NCBI RefSeq assembly: GCF_007714205.1
Contig: NZ_VMQU01000017.1
Location: forward strand, 1 to 58,705
Source: Mycobacterium helveticum
Lineage (GTDB): Bacteria > Actinomycetota > Actinomycetes > Mycobacteriales > Mycobacteriaceae
Reading direction: 5' to 3'
DNA length: 58,705 bases
Position numbers and translations under genes: made by a program. The notes below the pieces were generated by a model. The model saw only the letters and a list, made by a program, of their open reading frames with translations. It searched no databases and was not told the origin of the DNA. The first letter of the stretch is position 1. Each line of letters opens with the position of its first letter. This document shows positions 51,592-58,705 of the stretch, piece by piece.

Positions 51592-53115
51592 TCAGCCGGT
51601 GTCGGCATCCTCGGCACGGCCCTCGTTCTGCCGGATACCCGGTTCGCCCAGTTCCTCACGCACGAACTCGAGCGCGGCGCGCAGCGCCGGCATCTCCTTG
51701 TCGCGCGCCGCGGCGGCCCGCGCGGCCGCGACGGCGTGCTCGCGCAGCTCGGTGTCGATGGCGTCGACCCGCTCGCCGACGGCAACGTTCTCGGCCTCGT
51801 CACGGGCGACCAGTGCGGTGCTCAGCGCCGCCTCGGCGGCCAGCACCCGCGTCGCGACCAACTCCTCCACGACCGAGCGCAGCGATGCCGTCAGATCGCC
51901 GGCCCAGCGGTCCAGCATCGCGCGGTCATGCAGCAGGCCGCGCAGGTGGACCACCACGAACGTGACGGCCAGTCCGACCGCCACGCAGGCCGCGGCACCG
52001 GCCATTTCCACCGCGGCATTGGGCCGCGGGGCCAGACCGGACACCAGCCGGCTCAGGGTCAGCGCCACGCCCAACCCGAATCCGGCGCCCAGCAGCGTCA
52101 TCAGCCAGGTCTCCTGCCGCCGCGACCTGAGGGGCGGGGCGGCGGCGTCGACCGACGGCAACGCCCCCGAGCCGGCATCCAGGTCCCTCAAGCCCGGCAG
52201 GTCCACCGGCACGCCCACCGCCTGCGCCACGTCCGCCAGGTGGGTGGCGGTGCCCTCGCTGACCTCGGCGACCACCTCGTCCGCCCGGCTGCGCGCCCCG
52301 GCCTCGAAGCCGGGCATGTCCCGCCGCGACAGGTTCGCGGCGTCCGCCTGCAACTCGCCGCGCACCGACGCGCACCGGTTGCGCGCGAAGTGGGACAACT
52401 GGACCCGGGCTTGCTGGATCTGGCCGCGCAGCGTGATGGTGCGCTCGGATCTGGCCTGGCGCCGCTCCCGCAACGCGGTGCTGCGCTCGTCGCGCAACGC
52501 ATCGACCCGGGCCCGGCGGCCGGATCCCTCGGCGTCGCGGTCGAACCGTTGCGCGGCGTGCCACAGCCGCGCCTCCCACGCCCGTAACCGGTTGCGCCGC
52601 GCGATGTCGGGATCGGCGAGCCCGGCGGCGACGCAGCCGACCACGTCGTCCACCCGGGGCTCGCCGAGGTCGGGCCGGGCCGCCGCGCCCACCCAGGGCA
52701 CCCGGGCGTAGCGCGGCGCATGCGCGGCCAGCGTCTCGCGGTTGGCCTCGAGCACGTCGCGCCAGGCGTGATGGACGTCGACCTTGGACACGACACCCAC
52801 CACCACGTCGGTGCTGCCGGCCGCGGCGTCCAGCAGCGCGCAGTCGGACGGGGTCAGGGGGGCCGCCGCGGAGACGACGAACACCACGGCGGCCGGCGCG
52901 TCACCGGGAGCCAGGTCCGCCGACTCGACGAACTTGTGCTGCGGCAACCGCTCGCGCAGCGCCTCGGCTACCGCGCTCACGCCGGCCAACCAGGGCCCGG
53001 CGACCAGCACCACGTCGCGGCGGGTGACGGCGGGCAGACCCAGCCGCGGCGCCACCGCCGCGACCCGGGCATCGACCCGGTCGGCCGGATCGCCGGCATC
53101 GCCGTCGCCGCTCAC
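51592..53115 (-). CDS. Dynamin-like GTPase-related membrane protein, Rv0210-like
   Basis: A 507-residue protein. The N-terminal domain resembles a P-loop GTPase but the loop is degenerate (VVLVAGPWLAGVSAVAEAL); the base-recognition motif is VVSKVDVHHAW. A long helical region rich in Arg/Glu follows (about 200-330), then two membrane helices, TWLMTLLGAGFGLGVALTLS and AGAAACVAVGLAVTFVVVHL, and a C-terminal coiled-coil-like tail. GTG 53115 overlaps the upstream gene stop as GTGA (GTG 53118 is also possible). The pair resembles bacterial dynamin-like gene pairs that act on membranes; that reading is inference. Confidence 0.82.
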   Translation of the reverse strand: MSGDGDAGDPADRVDARVAAVAPRLGLPAVTRRDVVLVAGPWLAGVSAVAEALRERLPQHKFVESADLAPGDAPAAVVFVVSAAAPLTPSDCALLDAAAGSTDVVVGVVSKVDVHHAWRDVLEANRETLAAHAPRYARVPWVGAAARPDLGEPRVDDVVGCVAAGLADPDIARRNRLRAWEARLWHAAQRFDRDAEGSGRRARVDALRDERSTALRERRQARSERTITLRGQIQQARVQLSHFARNRCASVRGELQADAANLSRRDMPGFEAGARSRADEVVAEVSEGTATHLADVAQAVGVPVDLPGLRDLDAGSGALPSVDAAAPPLRSRRQETWLMTLLGAGFGLGVALTLSRLVSGLAPRPNAAVEMAGAAACVAVGLAVTFVVVHLRGLLHDRAMLDRWAGDLTASLRSVVEELVATRVLAAEAALSTALVARDEAENVAVGERVDAIDTELREHAVAAARAAAARDKEMPALRAALEFVREELGEPGIRQNEGRAEDADTG

Positions 53116-54227
53116 CACGCGTGCCCCGACTGTTCGGGCAACGACCCGCAGGCCTGCGACCACAACCGCAGCGAACCCCTGGCGATGTCCGCGCCGCAGG
53201 CGCGGTGCAGGTCGCTGACGGGGCCCATCCGACCGAGGCTGTAACGCTGCCACCGCACGGCGCGCGGCAAGTGCGCGGCCGCGTCGCGGCCGTCGGCCCA
53301 CACGGGGCCGGCCTCGAGCCCGGCCGCCTCCGCCACGTCGACCGCGGCGGCCATCCGCGCCAGCACGGTGTCGTCCCGGGTGAGGAAGCCGCCGATCCGC
53401 TCGTCACCGACGGCGAGGGCCTCCAGTTCCGCGACGGCGTCGAGCACGCGCCGGTAGCGCGCCTCGGCGCCGACGGCGGCCAGCGCGCCCAGGACGGCAT
53501 CGACGCCGCTCATGCGCCGCAGCAGGACCCGGACCTGGGCCTGTGTCCGGCCCTGGCGCACCGCGGCCACCGCAAGCGCGGTGCCGAACAGGTCCAGCGT
53601 GTCCAGCAGGCGCCGCCGCACGTCGGCGGGCACCGCGGACTGCGCCGCGAGGAACCCGTCGCAGGAGAGATCGAAAAGGTCGGCGTGACCGGGATGGTCG
53701 GCCAGCAGCCGCAGCGCGGCCCACAGGCCGCCGTCCAGGCCGCCGAGCGCGGCGACGGCCAGCGATCCGATCATCGGTTCGACGGGGACCCCGACGAGCG
53801 CGGACAGTTCGGCGGCCCGGGTGCGCGCCGCCGCGATCGGTCCGTCACCGGTGCGGCCCGACAGCGAGCCGACCAGGTCGGCCTTGTTCAGCACCGCCAG
53901 AACCGGCTGTCGGGCGCTCGCGATCGCGGCCGCGTCCTCGGGTTTGATCACCTCGGTGACGACGTGGACGATCACCTCGACGTCGGGCGCAACCTCACCC
54001 GCCGGGGAGATCTCGCACAACGCCGCCGAGCCGATGGCGGCCCGCTCGCCGGCCGCCGCCCGCAGCCCGCGCGCCACCGTGCCGCGCCCCGCCCCGCGGC
54101 GTCCACGGACCGCCACGCGCAGCGGTTCGGCGGTGCGCTCGGCGATCGCCGTCACACGGGGCTCGGCGAGCCCGGCGGCGAACCGCGTCAGCCCGTCGAC
54201 GAAGATCCGGTGGCCCTGCCCCTTCAT
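53112..54227 (-). CDS. GTPase-related protein, Rv0209-like
   Basis: A 371-residue protein whose N-terminal domain looks like a GTPase: a P-loop variant GRRGAGRGT at 42-50 (Lys replaced by Arg), ISPAGEVAPDVEVIVHVVTE in the switch region and NKAD at 114-117. The remainder is helical, with LARMAAAVDVAEAAGLEAG near the end. ATG 54227 starts MKGQGHRIFVDG. Translational coupling to the next gene indicates a two-protein complex. Order Rv0209-Rv0210-pckA is as in M. tuberculosis. The altered P-loops in both members suggest unusual or lost nucleotide hydrolysis. Confidence 0.82.
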   Translation of the reverse strand: MKGQGHRIFVDGLTRFAAGLAEPRVTAIAERTAEPLRVAVRGRRGAGRGTVARGLRAAAGERAAIGSAALCEISPAGEVAPDVEVIVHVVTEVIKPEDAAAIASARQPVLAVLNKADLVGSLSGRTGDGPIAAARTRAAELSALVGVPVEPMIGSLAVAALGGLDGGLWAALRLLADHPGHADLFDLSCDGFLAAQSAVPADVRRRLLDTLDLFGTALAVAAVRQGRTQAQVRVLLRRMSGVDAVLGALAAVGAEARYRRVLDAVAELEALAVGDERIGGFLTRDDTVLARMAAAVDVAEAAGLEAGPVWADGRDAAAHLPRAVRWQRYSLGRMGPVSDLHRACGADIARGSLRLWSQACGSLPEQSGHAW

Positions 54228-54518
54228 GTCCTGCCCCCATCCGGTCGGCCCGCCGGCCTCGGTCGGCCCGGCGGCGGCATCGACCGCTGTAGGGTCGTTT
54301 CCGAGGCCGGGTGCATTTGCCGGGCGGCCGGTGTGCGGGCCCGCTCCCAGCCCACCCCGGCGGCCCGCCGCGGCCCGCGCCGTCGCTGAGCGGTCCCACC
54401 GAATGGTGGCACCTGAATGAGGGAGATGCGAGCCACCGTTTATCTGTTACCAGCTGAAGGCAACCGTTGGGTATCAATCCGGACCAGAGGCGGCTACATC
54501 GGACATCGAGGGACATTT

Positions 54519-55331
54519 ATGGGCCACCATGAGCAGATGCATGCGCAACCCGGCGTGGGGATACGTCCCGACACACCGGTGGATGCGGGGGCACCCGCGA
54601 TGCGGTCCGCGCCGGACCCGCCCATGGCCGGCCCTGATCAGCGCCACCTGCCGGCCACGAGTTTCCGCTCGCGGCGTTCCGCGCTGTCGGGGGCCCAGCG
54701 TGACACCTGGGAGCGCCGCTGGCCCGAGCTCGGGCTGTCGCTGGGTGACCGGGATTCGGTTGGCGGCGAACCGCTGGACACCCGCGGCTGGTTCGGCCGC
54801 GCGGCACCGCTGGTGCTCGAGGTCGGCTGCGGCAGCGGGTCGTCGACCCTGGCGATGGCCAAGCAGGAGCCGGGCATCGACGTGATCGCGGTCGAGGTCT
54901 ACCGGCGGGGCCTGGCCCAGTTGCTGTGCGCGGTCGACCGCGACCGGGTCGCCAACATCCGGATGATCCGCGGCAACGGGATCGAGGTGCTGCAACGCCT
55001 GATCGCCCCGGGCTCGCTGATCGGGGTCCGCGTGTTCTTCCCGGATCCGTGGCCCAAGGCCCGCCACCACAAGCGCCGCTTCCTGCAGCCCGCCACGATG
55101 GGCATGATCGCCGACCGGCTACTCCCCGGCGGTGTCCTGCACGCGGCGACGGACCACCCCGGGTACGCCGGGCACATCGCCGAGGCCGGCGACGGCGAAC
55201 CGCGGCTGCGCCGAGCGGATCCCGGCGCGCCGTTGCCGATCTCGGTCGCCCGCCCCACCACCAAGTACGAGACGAAGGCCCACGAGGCGGGCAGCACCGT
55301 GACCGAGTTGATCTGGGTGAGGCCGGAATGA
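54519..55331 (+). CDS. trmB: tRNA (guanine-N7)-methyltransferase TrmB (Rv0208c)
   Basis: Methylates G46 of tRNA using SAM; 270 residues. The fold shows LVLEVGCGSGSSTLAMAKQ, VIAVEVYRRGLAQLL, IRMIRGNGIEVLQRL and the family-specific VRVFFPDPWPKARHHKRRFL. The C-terminal TKYETKAHEAGS motif is complete. An N-terminal extension of about 55 poorly conserved residues precedes the fold. ATG 54519 has GAGGG at 6 nt; the frame runs to 54417 upstream. It is divergent from the Rv0209-like gene and heads a run with the Rv0207c-like gene and mmpL3. Confidence 0.95.
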   Translation: MGHHEQMHAQPGVGIRPDTPVDAGAPAMRSAPDPPMAGPDQRHLPATSFRSRRSALSGAQRDTWERRWPELGLSLGDRDSVGGEPLDTRGWFGRAAPLVLEVGCGSGSSTLAMAKQEPGIDVIAVEVYRRGLAQLLCAVDRDRVANIRMIRGNGIEVLQRLIAPGSLIGVRVFFPDPWPKARHHKRRFLQPATMGMIADRLLPGGVLHAATDHPGYAGHIAEAGDGEPRLRRADPGAPLPISVARPTTKYETKAHEAGSTVTELIWVRPE

Positions 55332-55359
55332 GGCCCGGAATGAGGCCCGGAATGAGGCA

Positions 55360-56079
55360 ATGCACATGAGCCTCGCAGAAGAGACCGCGGCGGCATCCGA
55401 ACCCGCGGAATCCCCGGGGGAACTCTCCGGTGGCGGCCTGTCGGGCTTCCAGCCGTCGGGCGGGCGCGTCCTGCTGGTGTGGGACGCGCCCAACCTCGAC
55501 ATGGGCCTGGGCTCCATCCTGGGCCGCCGGCCCACCGCCCTGGAACGTCCCCGCTTCGACGCGCTGGGCCGCTGGCTGCTGGCGCGGACGGCCGAGATCA
55601 GCGCCGGCCGGCCCGGCGTCGTGATCGAACCCGAGGCCACCGTCTTCACCAACATCGCGCCGGGCAGCGCCGACGTGGTGCGGCCCTGGGTCGACGCCCT
55701 GCGCAACGTGGGGTTCGCAGTCTTCGCCAAGCCGAAGATCGACGAGGACAGCGACGTCGATCGCGACATGCTCAGCCACATCGAACAGCGGCGCTCCGAG
55801 GGGCTCGCGGGGCTGGTCGTCGCGTCCGCCGACGGTCAGGCGTTCCGGGAGCCGCTGGAGGAGATCGCTCACACCGGGGTGCCCGTCCAGGTGCTCGGAT
55901 TTCGCGAACACGCGAGTTGGGCGCTAGCGTCGGATACCTTGGACTTCGTCGACCTGGAGGACATCGCCGGTGTCTTCCGGGAACCGTTGCCGCGGATCGG
56001 CCTGGATTCGCTGCCCGATCAGGGGGCGTGGCTGCAGCCGTTCCGGCCGCTGTCAGCGCTGTTGACCACCCGTGTGTGA
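55360..56079 (+). CDS. NYN-domain putative ribonuclease, Rv0207c-like
   Basis: A 239-residue protein with a PIN-like NYN nuclease fold. Acidic residues line up in LLVWDAPNLDMGLGS, DEDSDVDRDMLSHIE and LVVASADGQAFREPLEE, the expected metal site. The first 35 residues are low complexity. ATG 55360 or 55366 is the start. The gap to trmB (28 bp) consists of a 12-bp tandem repeat, GGCCCGGAATGA, that spans the trmB stop. The RNA target is unknown; neighbouring trmB hints at tRNA or translation quality control, which is inference. Confidence 0.85.
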   Translation: MHMSLAEETAAASEPAESPGELSGGGLSGFQPSGGRVLLVWDAPNLDMGLGSILGRRPTALERPRFDALGRWLLARTAEISAGRPGVVIEPEATVFTNIAPGSADVVRPWVDALRNVGFAVFAKPKIDEDSDVDRDMLSHIEQRRSEGLAGLVVASADGQAFREPLEEIAHTGVPVQVLGFREHASWALASDTLDFVDLEDIAGVFREPLPRIGLDSLPDQGAWLQPFRPLSALLTTRV

Positions 56080-56128
56080 CACTGGAAAACCTATGCGCGG
56101 GTCGATAACGATCCAGTAAGGAGCTTGC

Positions 56129-58705
56129 GTGTTCGCCTGGTGGGGTCGAACGGTGTACCGCTACCGGTACATCGTTATCGGGGTCACGGTAGCTCTGTGC
56201 CTGATCGGCGGCGCTTTCGGGATCAGCCTGGGCAAGCACGTCACGCAGAGCGGTTTCTACGACGAGGGCAGCCAGTCGGTGACGGCCTCGATCATCGGCG
56301 ACAACGTCTACGGCCGGGACCGCACCAGCCAGATTGTGGCTACGTTCACCGCGCCCAAGGGAAAGACGGTCGACGACCCGGCCTGGCGGAGCAAGATCGT
56401 CGCCGAGCTCAACAAGTTCGTCAAGGACCATCCCGACCAGGTGCTCGGCTGGGCCGGCTACCTCGCGTTGGCCCCCGGCGCCGAGCCCCCCAACGCCCAG
56501 ATCAAGGGCATGGCGACCGAGGACAAGAAGCACACCTTCGTCACCATCCCGTTGAAGGGCAATGACGACGACACCATCCTCAACAACTACAAGGCCGTCG
56601 CCCCCGACCTGCAGAAGCTCGACGGCGGCACCGTGCAGCTCGCCGGCCTCGAGCCGATCGCCAATGCCCTGACCGGCACCATCGCCACCGACCAACGCCG
56701 CATGGAGGTGCTGGCGCTGCCGTTGGTGACGGTCGTGTTGTTCCTGGTGTTCGGCGGCGCGGTCGCCGCCGGCCTGCCGGCCATCGTGGGCGGCCTGAGT
56801 ATCGCGGGCGCGTTGGGCATCCTGCGGCTGGTGGCCATGTTCGGTCCGGTGCACTTCTTCGCCCAGCCGGTGGTCTCGCTGATCGGGTTGGGTATCGCCA
56901 TCGACTATGGGCTTTTCGTGGTGAGCCGGTTCCGGGAGGAGATCGCCGAGGGTTACGACACCGAGGCCGCGGTGCGACGCACCGTGATGACGGCCGGTCG
57001 CACCGTGACGTTCTCGGCGGTGCTGATCATCGCGTCGAGCGCCAGCCTGCTCGTGCTGCCACAGGGATTCGTCCATTCGCTGACCTACGCGATCTTCGCC
57101 GCGGTGGGGCTGGCGGCCCTGCTGTCGATCACGTTCCTGCCGGCGTGCCTGGGCATCCTCGGCCGCCACGTGGACGCGCTGGGCGTGCGGACCGCGTTCC
57201 GGGTGCCGTTCCTGCGGAACTGGAAGTATTCACGCGCCTACCTCAACTGGCTTGCGGACCGGCTGCAGAAGACCAAGACGCGCGAAGAGGTCGAGGCCGG
57301 CTTCTGGGGCAAGCTGGTCAACTGGGTGATGAAACGGCCGCTGGCCTTCGCCATCCCGATCGCCGTCGGCATGATCCTGCTGGTCATCCCGCTGGGGAAC
57401 CTGTCGCTCGGTGGTATGAGCGAGAAATACCTGCCGCCGGACAACCCGGTGCGCCTGGCGCAGCAGCACTTCGACAAGCTCTTCCCCGGCTACCGCACCG
57501 AGCAGCTGACCGTGGTGATCGAGAGCGACAACCACACCAAGGTCACCGACCAGCAGGTCGCCGAAATCCGCAACCGGATCTCCTCGATCAACGGGTTCAC
57601 CGACAAGACCTGGGAGGAGCGGCCGTGCCCGACAATCGCCGACAACCCCTGCGTCCCGGGACCGAACGGAACAACGCACCCCAAAAACGACACGGTGCGC
57701 GTGATCCAGAACGGCTTGGTCAACAAGAGCGATGCCGCTAAGAAGATCAACGAGCTACGGGCGATCGCCCCGCCCAAGGGGCTGACCCTTCTGGTCGGCG
57801 GCACACCCGCCCTCGAACAGGATTCGATTCACAGCCTGTTCGACAGGGGCCCGTTGATGCTGGTGTTGCTGCTCGGCGCCACCCTGTTGCTGATGTTCCT
57901 GGCGTTCGGCTCGGTGGTGCTGCCGATCAAGGCCGCGGTGATGAGCGCGCTGACGCTGGGCTCGACGCTCGGCATCCTGACGTGGATCTTTGTCGACGGG
58001 CACCTTTCGACGTGGCTGAATTTCACGCCGACACCGCTGATGGTGGTGCTCATCGCGCTGGTCGTCGCCGTAGGTTTCGGCCTGGCCACCGACTACGAGG
58101 TTTTCTTGGTATCGCGAATGGTCGAGGCGCGGGAACGCGGAATGTCCACCGCGGAGGCCATCCGGATCGGCACCGCGACGACGGGACGCCTGATCACGGC
58201 CGCCGCTTTGGTCCTTGCCGTGGTCGCCGGGTCGTTCGTGTTCTCCGACCTCGTGCTGATGAAGTATCTGGCGTTCGGGCTGATGGCGGCGTTGCTGCTG
58301 GACGCGACCGTGGTGCGGATGTTCCTGGTGCCGTCGGTGATGAAGCTGCTCGGCGACGACTGCTGGTGGGCGCCGCGCTGGGCGAGGCGCCTGCAGAACC
58401 GCATCGGCCTGGGCGAGATCGACCTGCCCGACGAGCGCAGGCGGCCCACCATCAACGGCCGGCCCGCGCGGCCCCCGGTCTCGGCGGGCGCCCTGGTCGC
58501 CGCCGCCCCGCGGGCACCGCACGACCCGACTCACCCGGGCGCGCTCGAGCCGGCGCGGCCCCGTCCGCCCGGCCCGGCCCGGCCGGACGGCGACGCCGAG
58601 ACGACCCGGCTGCCGGCATCCGACAAGAACGCGGGCGCCGCGCCCGGCAACCACAATCCGCCCGTCCCCCAACGGTCGGCGGACCACCGCGGCCCGGGCC
58701 AGCCC
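56129..58705 (+). CDS. mmpL3: Trehalose monomycolate transporter MmpL3 (Rv0206c), truncated by the window
   Basis: RND-superfamily inner-membrane flippase for trehalose monomycolate, essential for the mycomembrane. 859 codons are visible of about 940 expected; the disordered C-terminal tail is cut. The start VFAWWGRTVYRYR is at GTG 56129 with AAGGAG 5 nt upstream. The two proton-relay Asp-Tyr pairs are present: Asp259-Tyr260 in LGIAIDYGLFVVSRF and Asp655-Tyr656 in FGLATDYEVFLVSRM. Porter loops read VTQSGFYDEGSQSV and SEKYLPPDNPVRLAQQHFD. The Pro-rich tail begins near residue 785. It follows the Rv0207c-like gene by 49 bp. Confidence 0.98.
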   Translation, partial: MFAWWGRTVYRYRYIVIGVTVALCLIGGAFGISLGKHVTQSGFYDEGSQSVTASIIGDNVYGRDRTSQIVATFTAPKGKTVDDPAWRSKIVAELNKFVKDHPDQVLGWAGYLALAPGAEPPNAQIKGMATEDKKHTFVTIPLKGNDDDTILNNYKAVAPDLQKLDGGTVQLAGLEPIANALTGTIATDQRRMEVLALPLVTVVLFLVFGGAVAAGLPAIVGGLSIAGALGILRLVAMFGPVHFFAQPVVSLIGLGIAIDYGLFVVSRFREEIAEGYDTEAAVRRTVMTAGRTVTFSAVLIIASSASLLVLPQGFVHSLTYAIFAAVGLAALLSITFLPACLGILGRHVDALGVRTAFRVPFLRNWKYSRAYLNWLADRLQKTKTREEVEAGFWGKLVNWVMKRPLAFAIPIAVGMILLVIPLGNLSLGGMSEKYLPPDNPVRLAQQHFDKLFPGYRTEQLTVVIESDNHTKVTDQQVAEIRNRISSINGFTDKTWEERPCPTIADNPCVPGPNGTTHPKNDTVRVIQNGLVNKSDAAKKINELRAIAPPKGLTLLVGGTPALEQDSIHSLFDRGPLMLVLLLGATLLLMFLAFGSVVLPIKAAVMSALTLGSTLGILTWIFVDGHLSTWLNFTPTPLMVVLIALVVAVGFGLATDYEVFLVSRMVEARERGMSTAEAIRIGTATTGRLITAAALVLAVVAGSFVFSDLVLMKYLAFGLMAALLLDATVVRMFLVPSVMKLLGDDCWWAPRWARRLQNRIGLGEIDLPDERRRPTINGRPARPPVSAGALVAAAPRAPHDPTHPGALEPARPRPPGPARPDGDAETTRLPASDKNAGAAPGNHNPPVPQRSADHRGPGQP

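Noticed and set aside
1..58705. tRNA, rRNA, CRISPR arrays, intact insertion sequences or phage integrases
   Set aside because: I found no cloverleaf-like sequences, no regularly spaced repeat-spacer arrays, and no transposase or integrase frames, including at the edges of the polysaccharide locus.

Overview
The window is a high-GC actinobacterial chromosome that I read as a slow-growing Mycobacterium, probably near the M. avium or related groups. Both ends follow the gene order I remember from M. tuberculosis Rv0206c-Rv0226c, in reverse. The left end carries homologues of Rv0226c, Rv0225, Rv0224c, Rv0223c, echA1, Rv0221, lipC and lipW. The right end carries homologues of Rv0216, fadE3, fadD4, pckA, Rv0210, Rv0209, trmB, Rv0207c and mmpL3 (cut by the window end). 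A PPE-family gene supports the genus. The species cannot be fixed from sequence alone.

Layout: 1-5.5 kb holds envelope and aldehyde dehydrogenase genes. 5.7-16.5 kb holds a TetR unit and a lipid-metabolism block: acyl-CoA ligase, crotonase, WS/DGAT acyltransferase, two esterases, a methyltransferase, an amidohydrolase and a CoA-transferase. 16.5-17.5 kb is a gene-poor junction with two AT-rich islands. 17.5-44.6 kb is a 27-kb accessory locus. 44.7-58.7 kb is the conserved core again.

The accessory locus is the main discovery candidate. It looks like a complete Wzx/Wzy-type exopolysaccharide or capsule locus, placed between lipW and Rv0216, which are neighbours in M. tuberculosis. It encodes a polyprenyl-phosphate sugar-1-phosphate transferase, a WecG/TagA-type transferase, a GT2-GT4 fusion, two further GT4 enzymes, a Wzx-like flippase, a Wzy-like polymerase/ligase, and a Wzz-BY-kinase co-polymerase whose P-loop lysine is replaced by Thr. 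It also has a BcsB-like exported protein without a BcsA, a NodB deacetylase, six methyltransferases, two tandem paralogous lipoproteins resembling DUF4832/4874 proteins, a leading PPE gene, and a possible fragment of a dTDP-4-keto-rhamnose 3,5-epimerase.

How it could work (inference): an initiating sugar phosphate is placed on decaprenyl phosphate, extended by the glycosyltransferases, methylated, flipped, polymerised and trimmed or deacetylated outside the inner membrane. No Wza-like outer-membrane exporter is present, so passage through the mycomembrane is open; the PPE protein and the lipoproteins are candidates. Several regulatory sites are readable: a KstR-like operator before the aldehyde dehydrogenase, apparently leaderless starts, a shared -10 element upstream of the BcsB-like gene and one lipoprotein gene, and a palindrome at fadD4. 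I saw no tRNA, rRNA, CRISPR or intact insertion sequence.
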